22,314 nucleotides of DNA from UMGS172 sp045546555. GTDB lineage: Bacteria; Bacillota; Clostridia; Oscillospirales; Acutalibacteraceae. Position numbers and translations under genes: made by a program. The DNA is taken from positions 1 to 22,314 of the forward strand of contig JAZQCY010000175.1 in NCBI GenBank assembly GCA_045546555.1, in the 5' to 3' direction. Positions 14,988-20,409 of the stretch are shown piece after piece. Below the pieces are notes generated by a model. It made no database searches. It had not been told where the DNA came from and was given only the letters and a program-made list of their open reading frames with translations. Within the stretch, counting starts at the first letter, position 1; each line of letters starts with the position of its first letter.

Positions 14988-15019
14988 AAAGGCCGTGTCG
15001 GAGCCTTTAAAATCCGACA
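14988..15019 (+). promoter_or_regulatory. Possible H-type pseudoknot in front of the isomerase ribosome site
   Basis: Stem 1 AAAGGC/GCCTTT (14988-14993 with 15003-15008) encloses the left arm of stem 2, TGTCGGA (14996-15002), which pairs with TCCGACA (15013-15019). Loop 1 is 2 bases, the stem junction has none, and loop 3 is AAAA, the geometry of a compact H-type pseudoknot. The Shine-Dalgarno AAAGGAG begins 5 bases later. Compact pseudoknots at ribosome sites occur in several translational riboswitches. I cannot match this one to a known class, and a simple 7-bp hairpin is the plainer alternative. Confidence 0.42.
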
Positions 15020-15039
15020 AAAGTAAAGGAGTGTTGTTT

Positions 15040-15816
15040 ATGTTTGACAAAATCGGTATTCAGCTTTACTCGGTCAGAAACCATATGACCGACGAGGCAG
15101 GAGTTAAGTACACCTTCGACCGCTTGGCCGAGATCGGCTTTAAAGAGGTTCAGACCGCAGGCGCTTTCCCCTGTGATGTTGAGAAGTTCGCAGAGCATAT
15201 GAAGAACGCAGGTCTTACTTGCGTCGGTACTCACTACGGCTTCCCTGCAGACATCAATGATCTTGATGAGTACATCAAGCTTCATAAGACCCTCGGCACC
15301 GATACCGCAGGTGTTGGCGGCGGCGCTTACGGCAAGACCAAGGCTGAAGTTTTGGCTTATATCGACAAGGTAAATGCATTGGCTGAAAAGCTTGCAGCCC
15401 ACGGTATGAAGTTCTCTTACCATCATCACAGCCACGAGTTCGGTAAGGTCCCCGGCGGCGACCGTGTTATCGACTACATGGTAGACGGCTTTGATAAGAA
15501 CAACGTAAAGTTCGTTCTTGATACCTGCTGGTTGGCAAACTCTTATGTCAGCGTAACCGGTTGGATCGAAAAGCTGGCAGGCCGTTGCGATGTTCTTCAT
15601 GTTAAGGACCGTGCTCTTAAGTTCGGCACCAACACCGAAGGCTTCATCACCGAATGTGGCGATGGTAACGTTGATATCGAAGGCGCTATCAAGGCTGCAG
15701 AAGCTTCGGGTGTAAAGCACATCTGCTACGAGCAGGATACCTGGCCTTTGGGCTTCGATTCGCTCGATTACAGCGCAAAGAAGAGCTTTGACTATATCCA
15801 GAGCCTTATTAAGTAA
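15040..15816 (+). CDS. Sugar phosphate isomerase/epimerase (xylose isomerase-like TIM barrel)
   Basis: A 258-residue TIM-barrel protein of the AP endonuclease 2/xylose isomerase-like superfamily, whose members isomerise, epimerise or dehydrate sugars and inositols with a divalent metal. Seen: IGIQLYSVRN at the first strand, GTHYGFP, the His-rich FSYHHHSHEF in the middle (metal or substrate ligands), VKFVLDTCW with a conserved Asp, LHVKD, and the late Glu in CYEQDTWP. ATG 15040 is 8 bases after AAAGGAG; the in-frame ATG at 14995 lies within the leader structure and has no ribosome site. It lies 62 bases after the lipoprotein gene with no terminator between, so the two may be cotranscribed, hinting at a carbohydrate role. 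The substrate is unknown. Confidence 0.88.
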   Translation: MFDKIGIQLYSVRNHMTDEAGVKYTFDRLAEIGFKEVQTAGAFPCDVEKFAEHMKNAGLTCVGTHYGFPADINDLDEYIKLHKTLGTDTAGVGGGAYGKTKAEVLAYIDKVNALAEKLAAHGMKFSYHHHSHEFGKVPGGDRVIDYMVDGFDKNNVKFVLDTCWLANSYVSVTGWIEKLAGRCDVLHVKDRALKFGTNTEGFITECGDGNVDIEGAIKAAEASGVKHICYEQDTWPLGFDSLDYSAKKSFDYIQSLIK

Positions 15817-15828
15817 TTTAAAGCAATT

Positions 15829-15856
15829 TCACCCCAACTCCCTTGGGGTGATTTTT
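15829..15856 (+). terminator. Intrinsic terminator after the isomerase gene
   Basis: Perfect 8-bp stem TCACCCCA/TGGGGTGA (15829-15836 with 15844-15851), loop of 7, tail TTTTTGTTG. The T-tail abuts the TTGCAA -35 box of the next gene. Confidence 0.85.
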
Positions 15857-15857
15857 G

Positions 15858-15886
15858 TTGCAAGAGGTATGGATGTGTGGTATAAT
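15858..15886 (+). promoter_or_regulatory. Promoter of the GH25 lysozyme gene
   Basis: TTGCAA (15858-15863), 17-base spacer ending TGTGG, TATAAT (15881-15886). The -10 context is identical to that of rpsO. Confidence 0.86.
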
Positions 15887-15920
15887 CCAAATAACGTAAG
15901 CATCCAAAGGAGGGGATAGA

Positions 15921-16664
15921 GTGACCAAGCAAAAACGCATTATGCTGATACTTGCAGCACTGACACTGATAATGGCCATTGGTGTAACGGCATTTGCCTT
16001 GGTTTGGAACGGTGTCATACTGCTCAACAACCCATCCAAGGACGATTACCCCATAAGAGGTGTTGACGTGTCGGCCTATCAGGGCGACATTGATTGGAGT
16101 GTTTTATCCAAAGAGGGGATAGACTTTGCATTTATCAAGGCTACCGAGGGCAGTACCTTTGTCGACCGTAAATTCCAACAAAACATCACCAACGCCTTAA
16201 AGCAGGATATTTACGTCGGAGCATACCACTTTTTCTCGTTTGAAAGCGGCGGTGCCACTCAGGCGGCCAATTTCATTACTACTGTGCCAAGGAAGGACAA
16301 AATGCTTCCGCCCGTAATAGACCTTGAATTTTACGGCAACCATGAGGACAACCCGCCCGAAAGAGCAGTAATAGAAAAAGAACTTAAAGCAATGCTGACC
16401 GCTTTGGAGCAGCACTACGGAAAAAAGCCGATAATCTACGCCACCGAGAAGTCGTACGAAATATATCTCGACGGTGATTATAAGGAGTATGATATCTGGA
16501 TACGGGATGTCATATTTGAGCCCGAGCTTTCCGACGGCAGGGAATGGACCTTCTGGCAGTACACCAACCGTGAGACCTTGGACGGTTACAGCGGTGAGGA
16601 ATGTTTTATTGATATGAACGTTTTTAACGGCACTCGGGAAGAATTTTTGGAATACGTGAAATAA
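15921..16664 (+). CDS. GH25 muramidase (lysozyme), membrane-anchored or secreted
   Basis: Cell-wall hydrolase cutting the MurNAc-GlcNAc beta-1,4 bond. A single N-terminal hydrophobic helix (about residues 8-33) acts as signal or anchor. The catalytic domain fills the rest: RGVDVSAYQGDIDW (D49), FAFIKATEG, VGAYHFFSF, the catalytic strand VIDLEFYG with D134 and E136, IWIRD, and WTFWQYTNRETLDGYSG. At 247 residues it is a bare catalytic unit with no wall-binding repeats, so housekeeping wall turnover or sporulation is likelier than phage lysis; no phage genes are near. GTG 15921 is fixed by AAAGGAGGGG just upstream. It is a single-gene unit with its own promoter and terminator. Confidence 0.93.
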   Translation: MTKQKRIMLILAALTLIMAIGVTAFALVWNGVILLNNPSKDDYPIRGVDVSAYQGDIDWSVLSKEGIDFAFIKATEGSTFVDRKFQQNITNALKQDIYVGAYHFFSFESGGATQAANFITTVPRKDKMLPPVIDLEFYGNHEDNPPERAVIEKELKAMLTALEQHYGKKPIIYATEKSYEIYLDGDYKEYDIWIRDVIFEPELSDGREWTFWQYTNRETLDGYSGEECFIDMNVFNGTREEFLEYVK

Positions 16665-16671
16665 AAAAGAA

Positions 16672-16727
16672 GACCGACAACCGATTTTTGAATCGATTGT
16701 CGGTCCGACGCATTTTCAGCGTCTTTT
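16672..16727 (+). terminator. Tandem hairpins with terminator after the GH25 gene
   Basis: First hairpin: 15-bp stem with one C-A mismatch (16672-16686 with 16691-16705). Immediately after it is GACGC/GCGTC (16707-16711 with 16719-16723) followed by TTTTAT. The second hairpin carries the U-tract. Confidence 0.78.
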
Positions 16728-16995
16728 ATCGTCATAGTAAGTATCGGCACACTCTGTCGCTTGACGGTAAAATGCAAAGACACTCACTGTGACATAAACC
16801 GAAGTCCAAGTCACAGGGTGTCCTCAATAATTCAAGCGCAGCTTAAATGTATCAAGTTCACAAAAATCACTCACAGAAAGACTCTTGAAAATTCAATCAT
16901 CAACCAACAGTTATCTTGCGTTGCTGTGACTTTTATTCGGTAAGAGTATTATGTGAAGCTTAGACGTGATAATGCTTGGGAAAATATGTAAAAAA
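16728..16995. other. Gene-poor stretch with recurring CTGTGAC/GTCACAG words
   Basis: No credible gene on either strand. A large imperfect hairpin is present: GACAC...CTGTGAC (16779-16793) with GTCACAG...GTGTC (16810-16822). TCACAG recurs at 16871-16876 and CTGTGAC at 16924-16930. I found no promoter or terminator that would define an RNA gene. It may be decayed mobile or tRNA-adjacent sequence. Confidence 0.4.
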
Positions 16996-17012
16996 CAGGG
17001 TTCGAGTCCCTG
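16996..17012 (+). other. Orphan tRNA T-arm
   Basis: CAGGGTTCGAGTCCCTG is a perfect 5-bp T-stem with the canonical T-loop TTCGAGT. The bases upstream contain no anticodon arm and no acceptor strand that could pair with the bases after it, so it is not a tRNA gene. It shares GGGTTCGAGTCCCT with the tRNA-Arg 45 bases away but on the opposite strand. It may be a tRNA remnant or an old attachment site. Confidence 0.6.
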
Positions 17013-17022
17013 ATCAAAAATT

Positions 17023-17054
17023 AAAAATGCCCACCCGAATGGGTGAGCATTTTT
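17023..17054 (-). terminator. Terminator of tRNA-Arg
   Basis: A 14-bp stem with one mismatch (17023-17036 with 17041-17054), loop 17037-17040; read on the minus strand it is followed by TTTTTAATTTTT. It begins 3 bases beyond the tRNA CCA end. Confidence 0.85.
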
Positions 17055-17056
17055 AA

Positions 17057-17133
17057 TGGTGCGCTGTGAGGGACTCGAACCCCCGACCTACTGGTTCGTA
17101 GCCAGTCACTCTATCCAGCTGAGCTAACAACGC
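17057..17133 (-). tRNA. tRNA-Arg (anticodon ACG)
   Basis: Read on the minus strand it forms a full cloverleaf: acceptor GCGTTGT with ACAGCGC (one G-U), D-arm GCTCAGCTGGATAGAG, anticodon stem ACTGG/CCAGT with loop CTACGAA giving anticodon ACG (A34 would be edited to inosine), and T-arm GGGGG-TTCGAGT-CCCTC. Discriminator A is followed by an encoded CCA (17057-17059 on the plus strand as TGG). It is a single-gene unit with its own promoter and terminator. Confidence 0.97.
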
Positions 17134-17160
17134 ACATAGGTTCTTTCGAACTGCCATAGT

Positions 17161-17189
17161 ATATTACCACAAAACTTTTGAAAAATCAA
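17161..17189 (-). promoter_or_regulatory. Promoter of tRNA-Arg
   Basis: On the minus strand: TTGATT (plus positions 17184-17189), 17-base spacer ending TGTGG, TAATAT (17161-17166). The predicted start is about 20 bases before the tRNA 5' end. Confidence 0.8.
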
Positions 17190-17237
17190 TAGTAAATTTC
17201 AAAAAATTGAAAAATTTTTCTGACGGCTTGTTTCCCC

Positions 17238-17265
17238 TTGACTTTTGGGGTGGTTGTATTAGAAT
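17238..17265 (+). promoter_or_regulatory. Promoter of the AEC transporter gene
   Basis: TTGACT (17238-17243), 16-base spacer, TAGAAT (17260-17265). The -35 box lies inside a CCCC...GGGG dyad (17234-17250). Confidence 0.62.
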
Positions 17266-17298
17266 ATATATGATTTAGAATTACGCAGGTGAGATGAA

Positions 17299-18243
17299 AT
17301 GGCTGTTTTTACATCGACCTTGAGCCAAATGGGTTTTCTGGCGGTACTTATCGTTATCGGCTACGTGCTGACACGCTTCAGGCTGTTGCCCGACAACAGC
17401 ACGGCGGTGCTGTCAAAGCTGGAAAACTATGTGTTTATCCCGTGCCTTGTCTTAGGCACATTTATGCAGAATTTCACAATGCAAAGCCTCAACTACGCCT
17501 GGCAGTATATTTTGTGCGGACTCGTCACGGTCACCGTGTCGGTACCCGTAGCCATCTTTGTTTCCAAGGCCGCAAGCCGTGACAAATTCATCCAAAACAC
17601 CTATACCTACGGTCTGTCGTTTTCCAACTTCGGGTTTATGGGCAATGCCGTAGTCTCCGCCCTTTTCCCCGATATTTTTGACGAATACCTCATTTTTGTG
17701 TTGCCGTTCTGGATCTACATCTACGTGTGGGGCGTTCCGTCTCTGCTGATGCCCCACGAGGAGGGCAAGGTAACCCTGCTCGGCCGACTTAAACCGTTGC
17801 TCAACCCAATGTTTATCGCAATGCTTGTCGGCATAGTCATCGGCCTTTGCGGTGTTCCAACACCGCAGTTTCTCACCTCGTCAATTTCAACGCTTGGTGC
17901 CTGTATGTCACCCGTGGCAATGCTTTTAACCGGTATGACGGTGGCCAAGACCAACCTTCGTGCAATGTTCAAAATGCCCTCGGTATATGTTGTTTCGGTG
18001 GTAAGGCTTCTTATAATGCCGCTTTTCGCCATATTGCTGTTTGCTTTTTGGGAGCTGCCGTACGGCCTTATGCTCTGCACGGTCTGCTCGCTTGCCATGC
18101 CGTTGGGACTTAACACCATCGTCATCCCCAACGCCTACGGCCGTGATACCACGGTAGCCGCAAGCATGGCGCTGATATCCCATTTAGCATCCATCGGCAC
18201 GATTCCCCTCATATTTATGCTGTTTGAAGCGGTTGTGAAATGA
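17299..18243 (+). CDS. AEC family transporter (auxin efflux carrier-like permease)
   Basis: A 314-residue membrane permease of the bile/arsenite/riboflavin-transporter superfamily, AEC group; bacterial members move malate or other small organic acids, and the substrate here is unknown. It has about ten hydrophobic segments, starting with MGFLAVLIVIGYVLTRFRLL and LSKLENYVFIPCLVLGTF near the N-terminus, and the family-typical FSNFGFMGNAVVSALF in the middle. The C-terminal half repeats the fold (MSPVAMLLTGMTVAK, LAMPLGLNTIVIPNAYG). ATG 17299 follows CAGGTGAG. It is a single gene behind its own promoter; the paired repeat at 18267-18345 downstream ends in a T-run and may terminate it. Confidence 0.92.
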   Translation: MAVFTSTLSQMGFLAVLIVIGYVLTRFRLLPDNSTAVLSKLENYVFIPCLVLGTFMQNFTMQSLNYAWQYILCGLVTVTVSVPVAIFVSKAASRDKFIQNTYTYGLSFSNFGFMGNAVVSALFPDIFDEYLIFVLPFWIYIYVWGVPSLLMPHEEGKVTLLGRLKPLLNPMFIAMLVGIVIGLCGVPTPQFLTSSISTLGACMSPVAMLLTGMTVAKTNLRAMFKMPSVYVVSVVRLLIMPLFAILLFAFWELPYGLMLCTVCSLAMPLGLNTIVIPNAYGRDTTVAASMALISHLASIGTIPLIFMLFEAVVK

Positions 18244-18266
18244 TCACGTTATTCAATACAACAACC

Positions 18267-18345
18267 AAAGATTCTTCGCCTGCGGCTCAGAATGACATAT
18301 CTGCTTAAACCCTGTCATTCTGAACGAAGTGAAGAATCTTTTTAT
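18267..18345. repeat. Palindromic dispersed repeat, copy 2 (doubles as terminator)
   Basis: Two units of the same element as at 1239-1306, with opposite arrangement. AAAGATTCTTC (18267-18277) pairs with GAAGAATCTTT (18331-18341), and inside it TCAGAATGAC (18287-18296) pairs with GTCATTCTGA (18314-18323). The outer stem is followed by TTTTTATTTA on the plus strand, so it may act as the terminator of the AEC gene. In copy 1 the AATGAC ends are outermost; here they are innermost. Confidence 0.82.
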
Positions 18346-18382
18346 TTATGCTCAATTTATTGCTGCGTGTAACAGAATGAAA

Positions 18383-18416
18383 GCCCTTCAAAAAGTTTAC
18401 TCACTTTTTGAAGGGC
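18383..18416. terminator. Strong 14-bp hairpin at the left edge of the repeat island
   Basis: GCCCTTCAAAAAGT (18383-18396) pairs perfectly with ACTTTTTGAAGGGC (18403-18416), 6-base loop. On the minus strand CTTTCATTCTGTT follows, a weak U-tract; on the plus strand there is none. It would be the first candidate stop for a transcript coming through the array on the minus strand. Confidence 0.55.
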
Positions 18417-18497
18417 GTTATGTTACGATCTCTATTTTGACGTACCTCTAACTTTCTACAATCTATATATAAAAGCTTTACACTATTAAATTGTCAG

Positions 18498-18980
18498 CGC
18501 CTTGGATTCGCTCCTCATCGGAGGGTTACACTAAACTGTACATTGGATTCACCTATAAAATCTTTCGATCTGACGCAAGGCTTATAACCTATTCATATAA
18601 CGCTCAAACTTGGATCCTTAATTAGTTCATCGGTAACACCAAAGCTATTTTAAGATTTTCAGAGTTTAGACTTAACTGTTTTTCGGACTCATTCCCTTAC
18701 ATAATTTTTGGATGAGGTTGATAATTTACCTGTACATTGGACCTGTGTCCTTTTCTTGAAATTTTGTTAAGGAGTTAAACTAAACTGTTCTTTGGACTCA
18801 TTCCTTTACATTGTATTTGGTTTGAGTTTAAATCTTATCAGTACATTGGACCTGTGTCCTTTGCTTTTATTTTGGTCGAGTTCAAATCTTACTTGTTCTT
18901 CGGACTCATTCCTTTCTTTATAGATTCAGTTAAATGTGCGGGTGGCTCAAGTGCTGTTTTCATCGGAATCAGTCCCCTTT
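18498..18980 (-). repeat. Tandem array of about 54-bp units with two alternating subtypes
   Basis: The core word TYGGA recurs on the plus strand at 18683, 18737, 18792, 18846 and 18900, intervals 54, 55, 54 and 54. Subtype A reads CTGTACATTGGACCTGTGTC (units from 18730 and 18839); subtype B reads CTGTTCTTTGGACTCATTCC (units from 18676, 18785, 18894). They alternate B-A-B-A-B. The flanking part of each unit is also related (TTTGG..GAGTT.AAAT). Decayed units lie at 18954-18980, 18536-18557 and around 18610 and 18502. On the minus strand each unit gives AAAGGA...GTCC-RAWG, a Shine-Dalgarno-like word that can pair with the following TCC. The 109-bp double unit is not a multiple of three. This array fills most of the 1160-base gap 18244-19403. 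Confidence 0.85.
18889..18963 (-). CDS. Possible 24-codon leader peptide ahead of the array
   Basis: First start after the regulated minus-strand promoter: ATG at 18963, preceded 10 bases upstream by AAAGGGG. It reads MKTALEPPAHLTESIKKGM and ends SPKNK at the stop 18889, running into the first array unit. I recognise no family. Because its start region is itself a diverged array unit, it may be the ancestor of the units or a chance frame. Nothing confirms translation. Confidence 0.3.
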   Translation of the reverse strand: MKTALEPPAHLTESIKKGMSPKNK

Positions 18981-19035
18981 CTTTCCCGACTACTTCACGG
19001 TTTTTTTGATATGCTTCTGTCTTCTTTCTGACTAC

Positions 19036-19064
19036 AGTATACACGACACATAGACAAATGTCTA
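19036..19064 (-). promoter_or_regulatory. Minus-strand promoter reading into the repeat array
   Basis: On the minus strand TAGACA (plus 19059-19064), 17-base spacer, TATACT (plus 19036-19041). The predicted start is near 19029. The -35 box is one half of the dyad at 19050-19065. Confidence 0.68.
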
Positions 19065-19087
19065 TTCGCAGAATAGATAAATATCTA
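19050..19087. promoter_or_regulatory. Pair of operator-like dyads
   Basis: ATAGACA-AA-TGTCTAT (19050-19065) is a perfect palindrome. TAGATA-AA-TATCTA (19074-19087) is a second one of the same design, 23 bp away. A third dyad, TCTATTC-GCA-GAATAGA (19061-19077), bridges them. The ACA-NN-TGT core resembles the TACA-NN-TGTA sites of BlaI/MecI and CopY repressors. No such repressor gene is in the window. The position over the -35 box suggests repression. Confidence 0.6.
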
Positions 19088-19112
19088 AAAAATATTTTGT
19101 TTATCCTGTCAG

Positions 19113-19141
19113 TAGACATTTTCGCTTGAATGTGATATACT
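19113..19141 (+). promoter_or_regulatory. Plus-strand promoter, divergent twin of the array promoter
   Basis: TAGACA (19113-19118), 17-base spacer, TATACT (19136-19141): same hexamers and spacing as the minus-strand promoter. The predicted start is near 19148, only a few bases before a terminator hairpin. Confidence 0.65.
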
Positions 19142-19154
19142 TATTTTGTTAGTT

Positions 19155-19199
19155 CGTTCAAAGGCGGCGTTTCGAGCGCTTCCGTTGAACGATTTTTTG
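19155..19199 (+). terminator. Intrinsic terminator just after the plus-strand promoter
   Basis: CGTTCAA (19155-19161) pairs with TTGAACG (19185-19191), the inner part GGCGGCG/CGCTTCC pairs imperfectly, and ATTTTTTG follows. With the 19113 promoter it would yield an RNA of only about 50 bases. Confidence 0.72.
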
Positions 19200-19206
19200 T
19201 TTATAA

Positions 19207-19332
19207 GGAGCATGGCTTCCCAATCGTAGGGGAGGCGCTGGCTCCCTCTGGGAGGGAGCTGTCAGCGTAGCTGACTGAGGGAGCATGCCTTCCGCAAATT
19301 GGCTCACGGTGGGCAATTCGTGAATCGCTCCT
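19207..19332. repeat. Composite palindromic repeat element
   Basis: Contains the hairpin GCTCCCTC-TGG-GAGGGAGC (19241-19259) and directly after it GTCAGC-GTA-GCTGAC (19261-19275), flanked by a 13/14 direct repeat GGAGCATGSCTTCC (19207-19220 and 19280-19293). The right part (19310-19332), on the minus strand, reads GTAGGAGCGATTCACGAATT, a word I associate with dispersed intergenic repeats of gut Clostridia. There is no coding sequence. Confidence 0.72.
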
Positions 19333-19375
19333 ACAAGTAAAGGTGTGTTTTGTGAGAACGACAGTTTCTATACAG

Positions 19376-19405
19376 AAAAGGCTTGACCGCTCGGCCAAGC
19401 CTTTT
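19376..19405 (-). terminator. Terminator overlapping the end of the AraC-type gene
   Basis: AAAAGGCTTG (19376-19385) pairs with CAAGCCTTTT (19396-19405), and CCG/CGG extends the stem inside. It has T-rich sequence on both sides, so it could work in both directions. The minus-strand TAA stop lies within the stem. Confidence 0.78.
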
Positions 19406-20165
19406 ATATTTTGTATATTTTATTTTCTTCGGCGTATTGTGTGGGGGTCATGCCGATTCGCTTTTTAAATGTACGGCAAAAATGATAAACACTTGCAAAT
19501 CCGCAATCCTCGGAAATGGAAGCGACTGTGAACGGGGTATCAACAAGCATTTGTTTTGCTTTTTTAAGTCTTTCTTCCAAAACATACTGTCTCGGTGTCA
19601 TACCGCAATGGGATAAAAACAGCTTCCTTAAATAAACCTCGCTTATTCCCATTTTCTTGGCAAGCGCAACATTTGAAAGATTCGGGTCTTGTATGTTTTC
19701 CTCAATATACTCAATCACAAAGGCAAGCGTTGCAGGCTTTTTGGCCTTGACGGAAAATATTTTGCTCAACAGATTATAAAAAGAACCGTATATCTCAAGT
19801 GGACTGCCGTTATGCTGAAACAGATATCTTAAAGCCTCAACGCTTTTTATACAGCTTTCCGGCTGTTCCAACGGAAAGACCATGATCTCATCACAGAAAA
19901 AATCGGTACACGTGAAATTTATTACCGGGAACACACCTTCGGCGTTACCGTAGAGTGTGTATGTGCCGCCCTTGGGAAGCAATACGGCATTGCTTTGATT
20001 GCTGACATACTTTTTTCCGTTCATGGTATATGTGATCTGACCGCTTATGCACAACGACAGCCCATAGCTTTTGCGGTTGGTCATTTGACGGGTTTCCTTT
20101 TTGGGAAAAAGAACAATATTTGGTGCTTTTATGCCGGTTATAATCATATTTTGAGGATCGTTCAT
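19404..20165 (-). CDS. AraC-family transcriptional regulator
   Basis: DNA-binding regulator of about 253 residues: an N-terminal cupin-like sensing domain (about 1-140, including YGLSLCISGQITYTMNGKKY and AVLLPKGGTYTLYG) and a C-terminal pair of helix-turn-helix motifs (about 155-253; LSNVALAKKMGISEVYLRKL and VASISEDCGFASVYHFCRTF, then the family-typical KKRIGMTPTQY). I chose the ATG at 20165 because GGTGAT stands just before it; the more upstream ATG at 20183 overlaps the -10 box. It is transcribed away from the SDR/dehydratase operon, from a shared 100-base control region, so that operon is the probable target, likely in response to a sugar or related acid. Confidence 0.9.
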   Translation of the reverse strand: MNDPQNMIITGIKAPNIVLFPKKETRQMTNRKSYGLSLCISGQITYTMNGKKYVSNQSNAVLLPKGGTYTLYGNAEGVFPVINFTCTDFFCDEIMVFPLEQPESCIKSVEALRYLFQHNGSPLEIYGSFYNLLSKIFSVKAKKPATLAFVIEYIEENIQDPNLSNVALAKKMGISEVYLRKLFLSHCGMTPRQYVLEERLKKAKQMLVDTPFTVASISEDCGFASVYHFCRTFKKRIGMTPTQYAEENKIYKI

Positions 20166-20181
20166 TATTATCACCGATACC

Positions 20182-20209
20182 ATTATATCATAATTAACAA
20201 TAAAATCAA
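20182..20209 (-). promoter_or_regulatory. Promoter of the AraC-type gene
   Basis: On the minus strand TTGATT (plus 20204-20209), 16-base spacer, TATAAT (plus 20182-20187). The start would be near 20175, giving a very short leader to ATG 20165. Confidence 0.62.
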
Positions 20210-20267
20210 CCAATTCAAGAGAAATCAGTATCAAAAATGTAAATACTATATCATTTTTCCCATTGCC

Positions 20268-20296
20268 TTGCCGTGCTGTTTAAATTAAAATATAGA
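20268..20296 (+). promoter_or_regulatory. Promoter of the SDR/dehydratase operon
   Basis: TTGCCG (20268-20273), 17-base spacer, TATAGA (20291-20296). A dyad AGTAT-N11-ATACT (20227-20247) just upstream is a possible regulator site in the divergent control region. Confidence 0.55.
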
Positions 20297-20302
20297 GAAA
20301 GG

Positions 20303-20407
20303 ATGCTGATTCTGTGCCTGTTTTTGGCTTCGGATAAGGGACAGTTTATCAACGGCGAAAACATAATGATCGACGGCGGCAGAAACGCCATGAGGAGGGG
20401 TAAATAA
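20303..20407 (+). pseudogene. C-terminal remnant of a short-chain dehydrogenase
   Basis: The frame MLILCLFLASDKGQFINGEN continues to IMIDGG and a stop at 20405-20407. This matches the last 30 or so residues of SDR proteins (compare LICFLASDKAGYISGQNIQI at the end of the intact SDR at 21177). The Rossmann, Ser, Tyr and Lys parts are missing. The homology begins a few bases after the promoter, so a deletion seems to have joined the operon promoter to the tail of a former first gene. AGAAAGG abuts the ATG without a gap, so translation is doubtful. Confidence 0.78.
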
Positions 20408-20409
20408 CC

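Noticed and set aside
16761..16943. 60-residue plus-strand frame
   Set aside because: TTG start without a ribosome site, no family resemblance, and it runs across a hairpin in gene-poor DNA.
16930..17020. Second tRNA gene around the T-arm
   Set aside because: No anticodon arm, D-arm or pairing acceptor strand can be found upstream of the T-arm.
18498..18980. CRISPR array
   Set aside because: The units alternate between two subtypes, the stretches between cores are also related to each other, the cores are imperfect, and no cas gene is present.
18889..19119. 76-residue minus-strand frame through the array promoter
   Set aside because: Its upstream part covers the promoter and operator dyads, so at most the last 24 codons from ATG 18963 could be expressed from that promoter.
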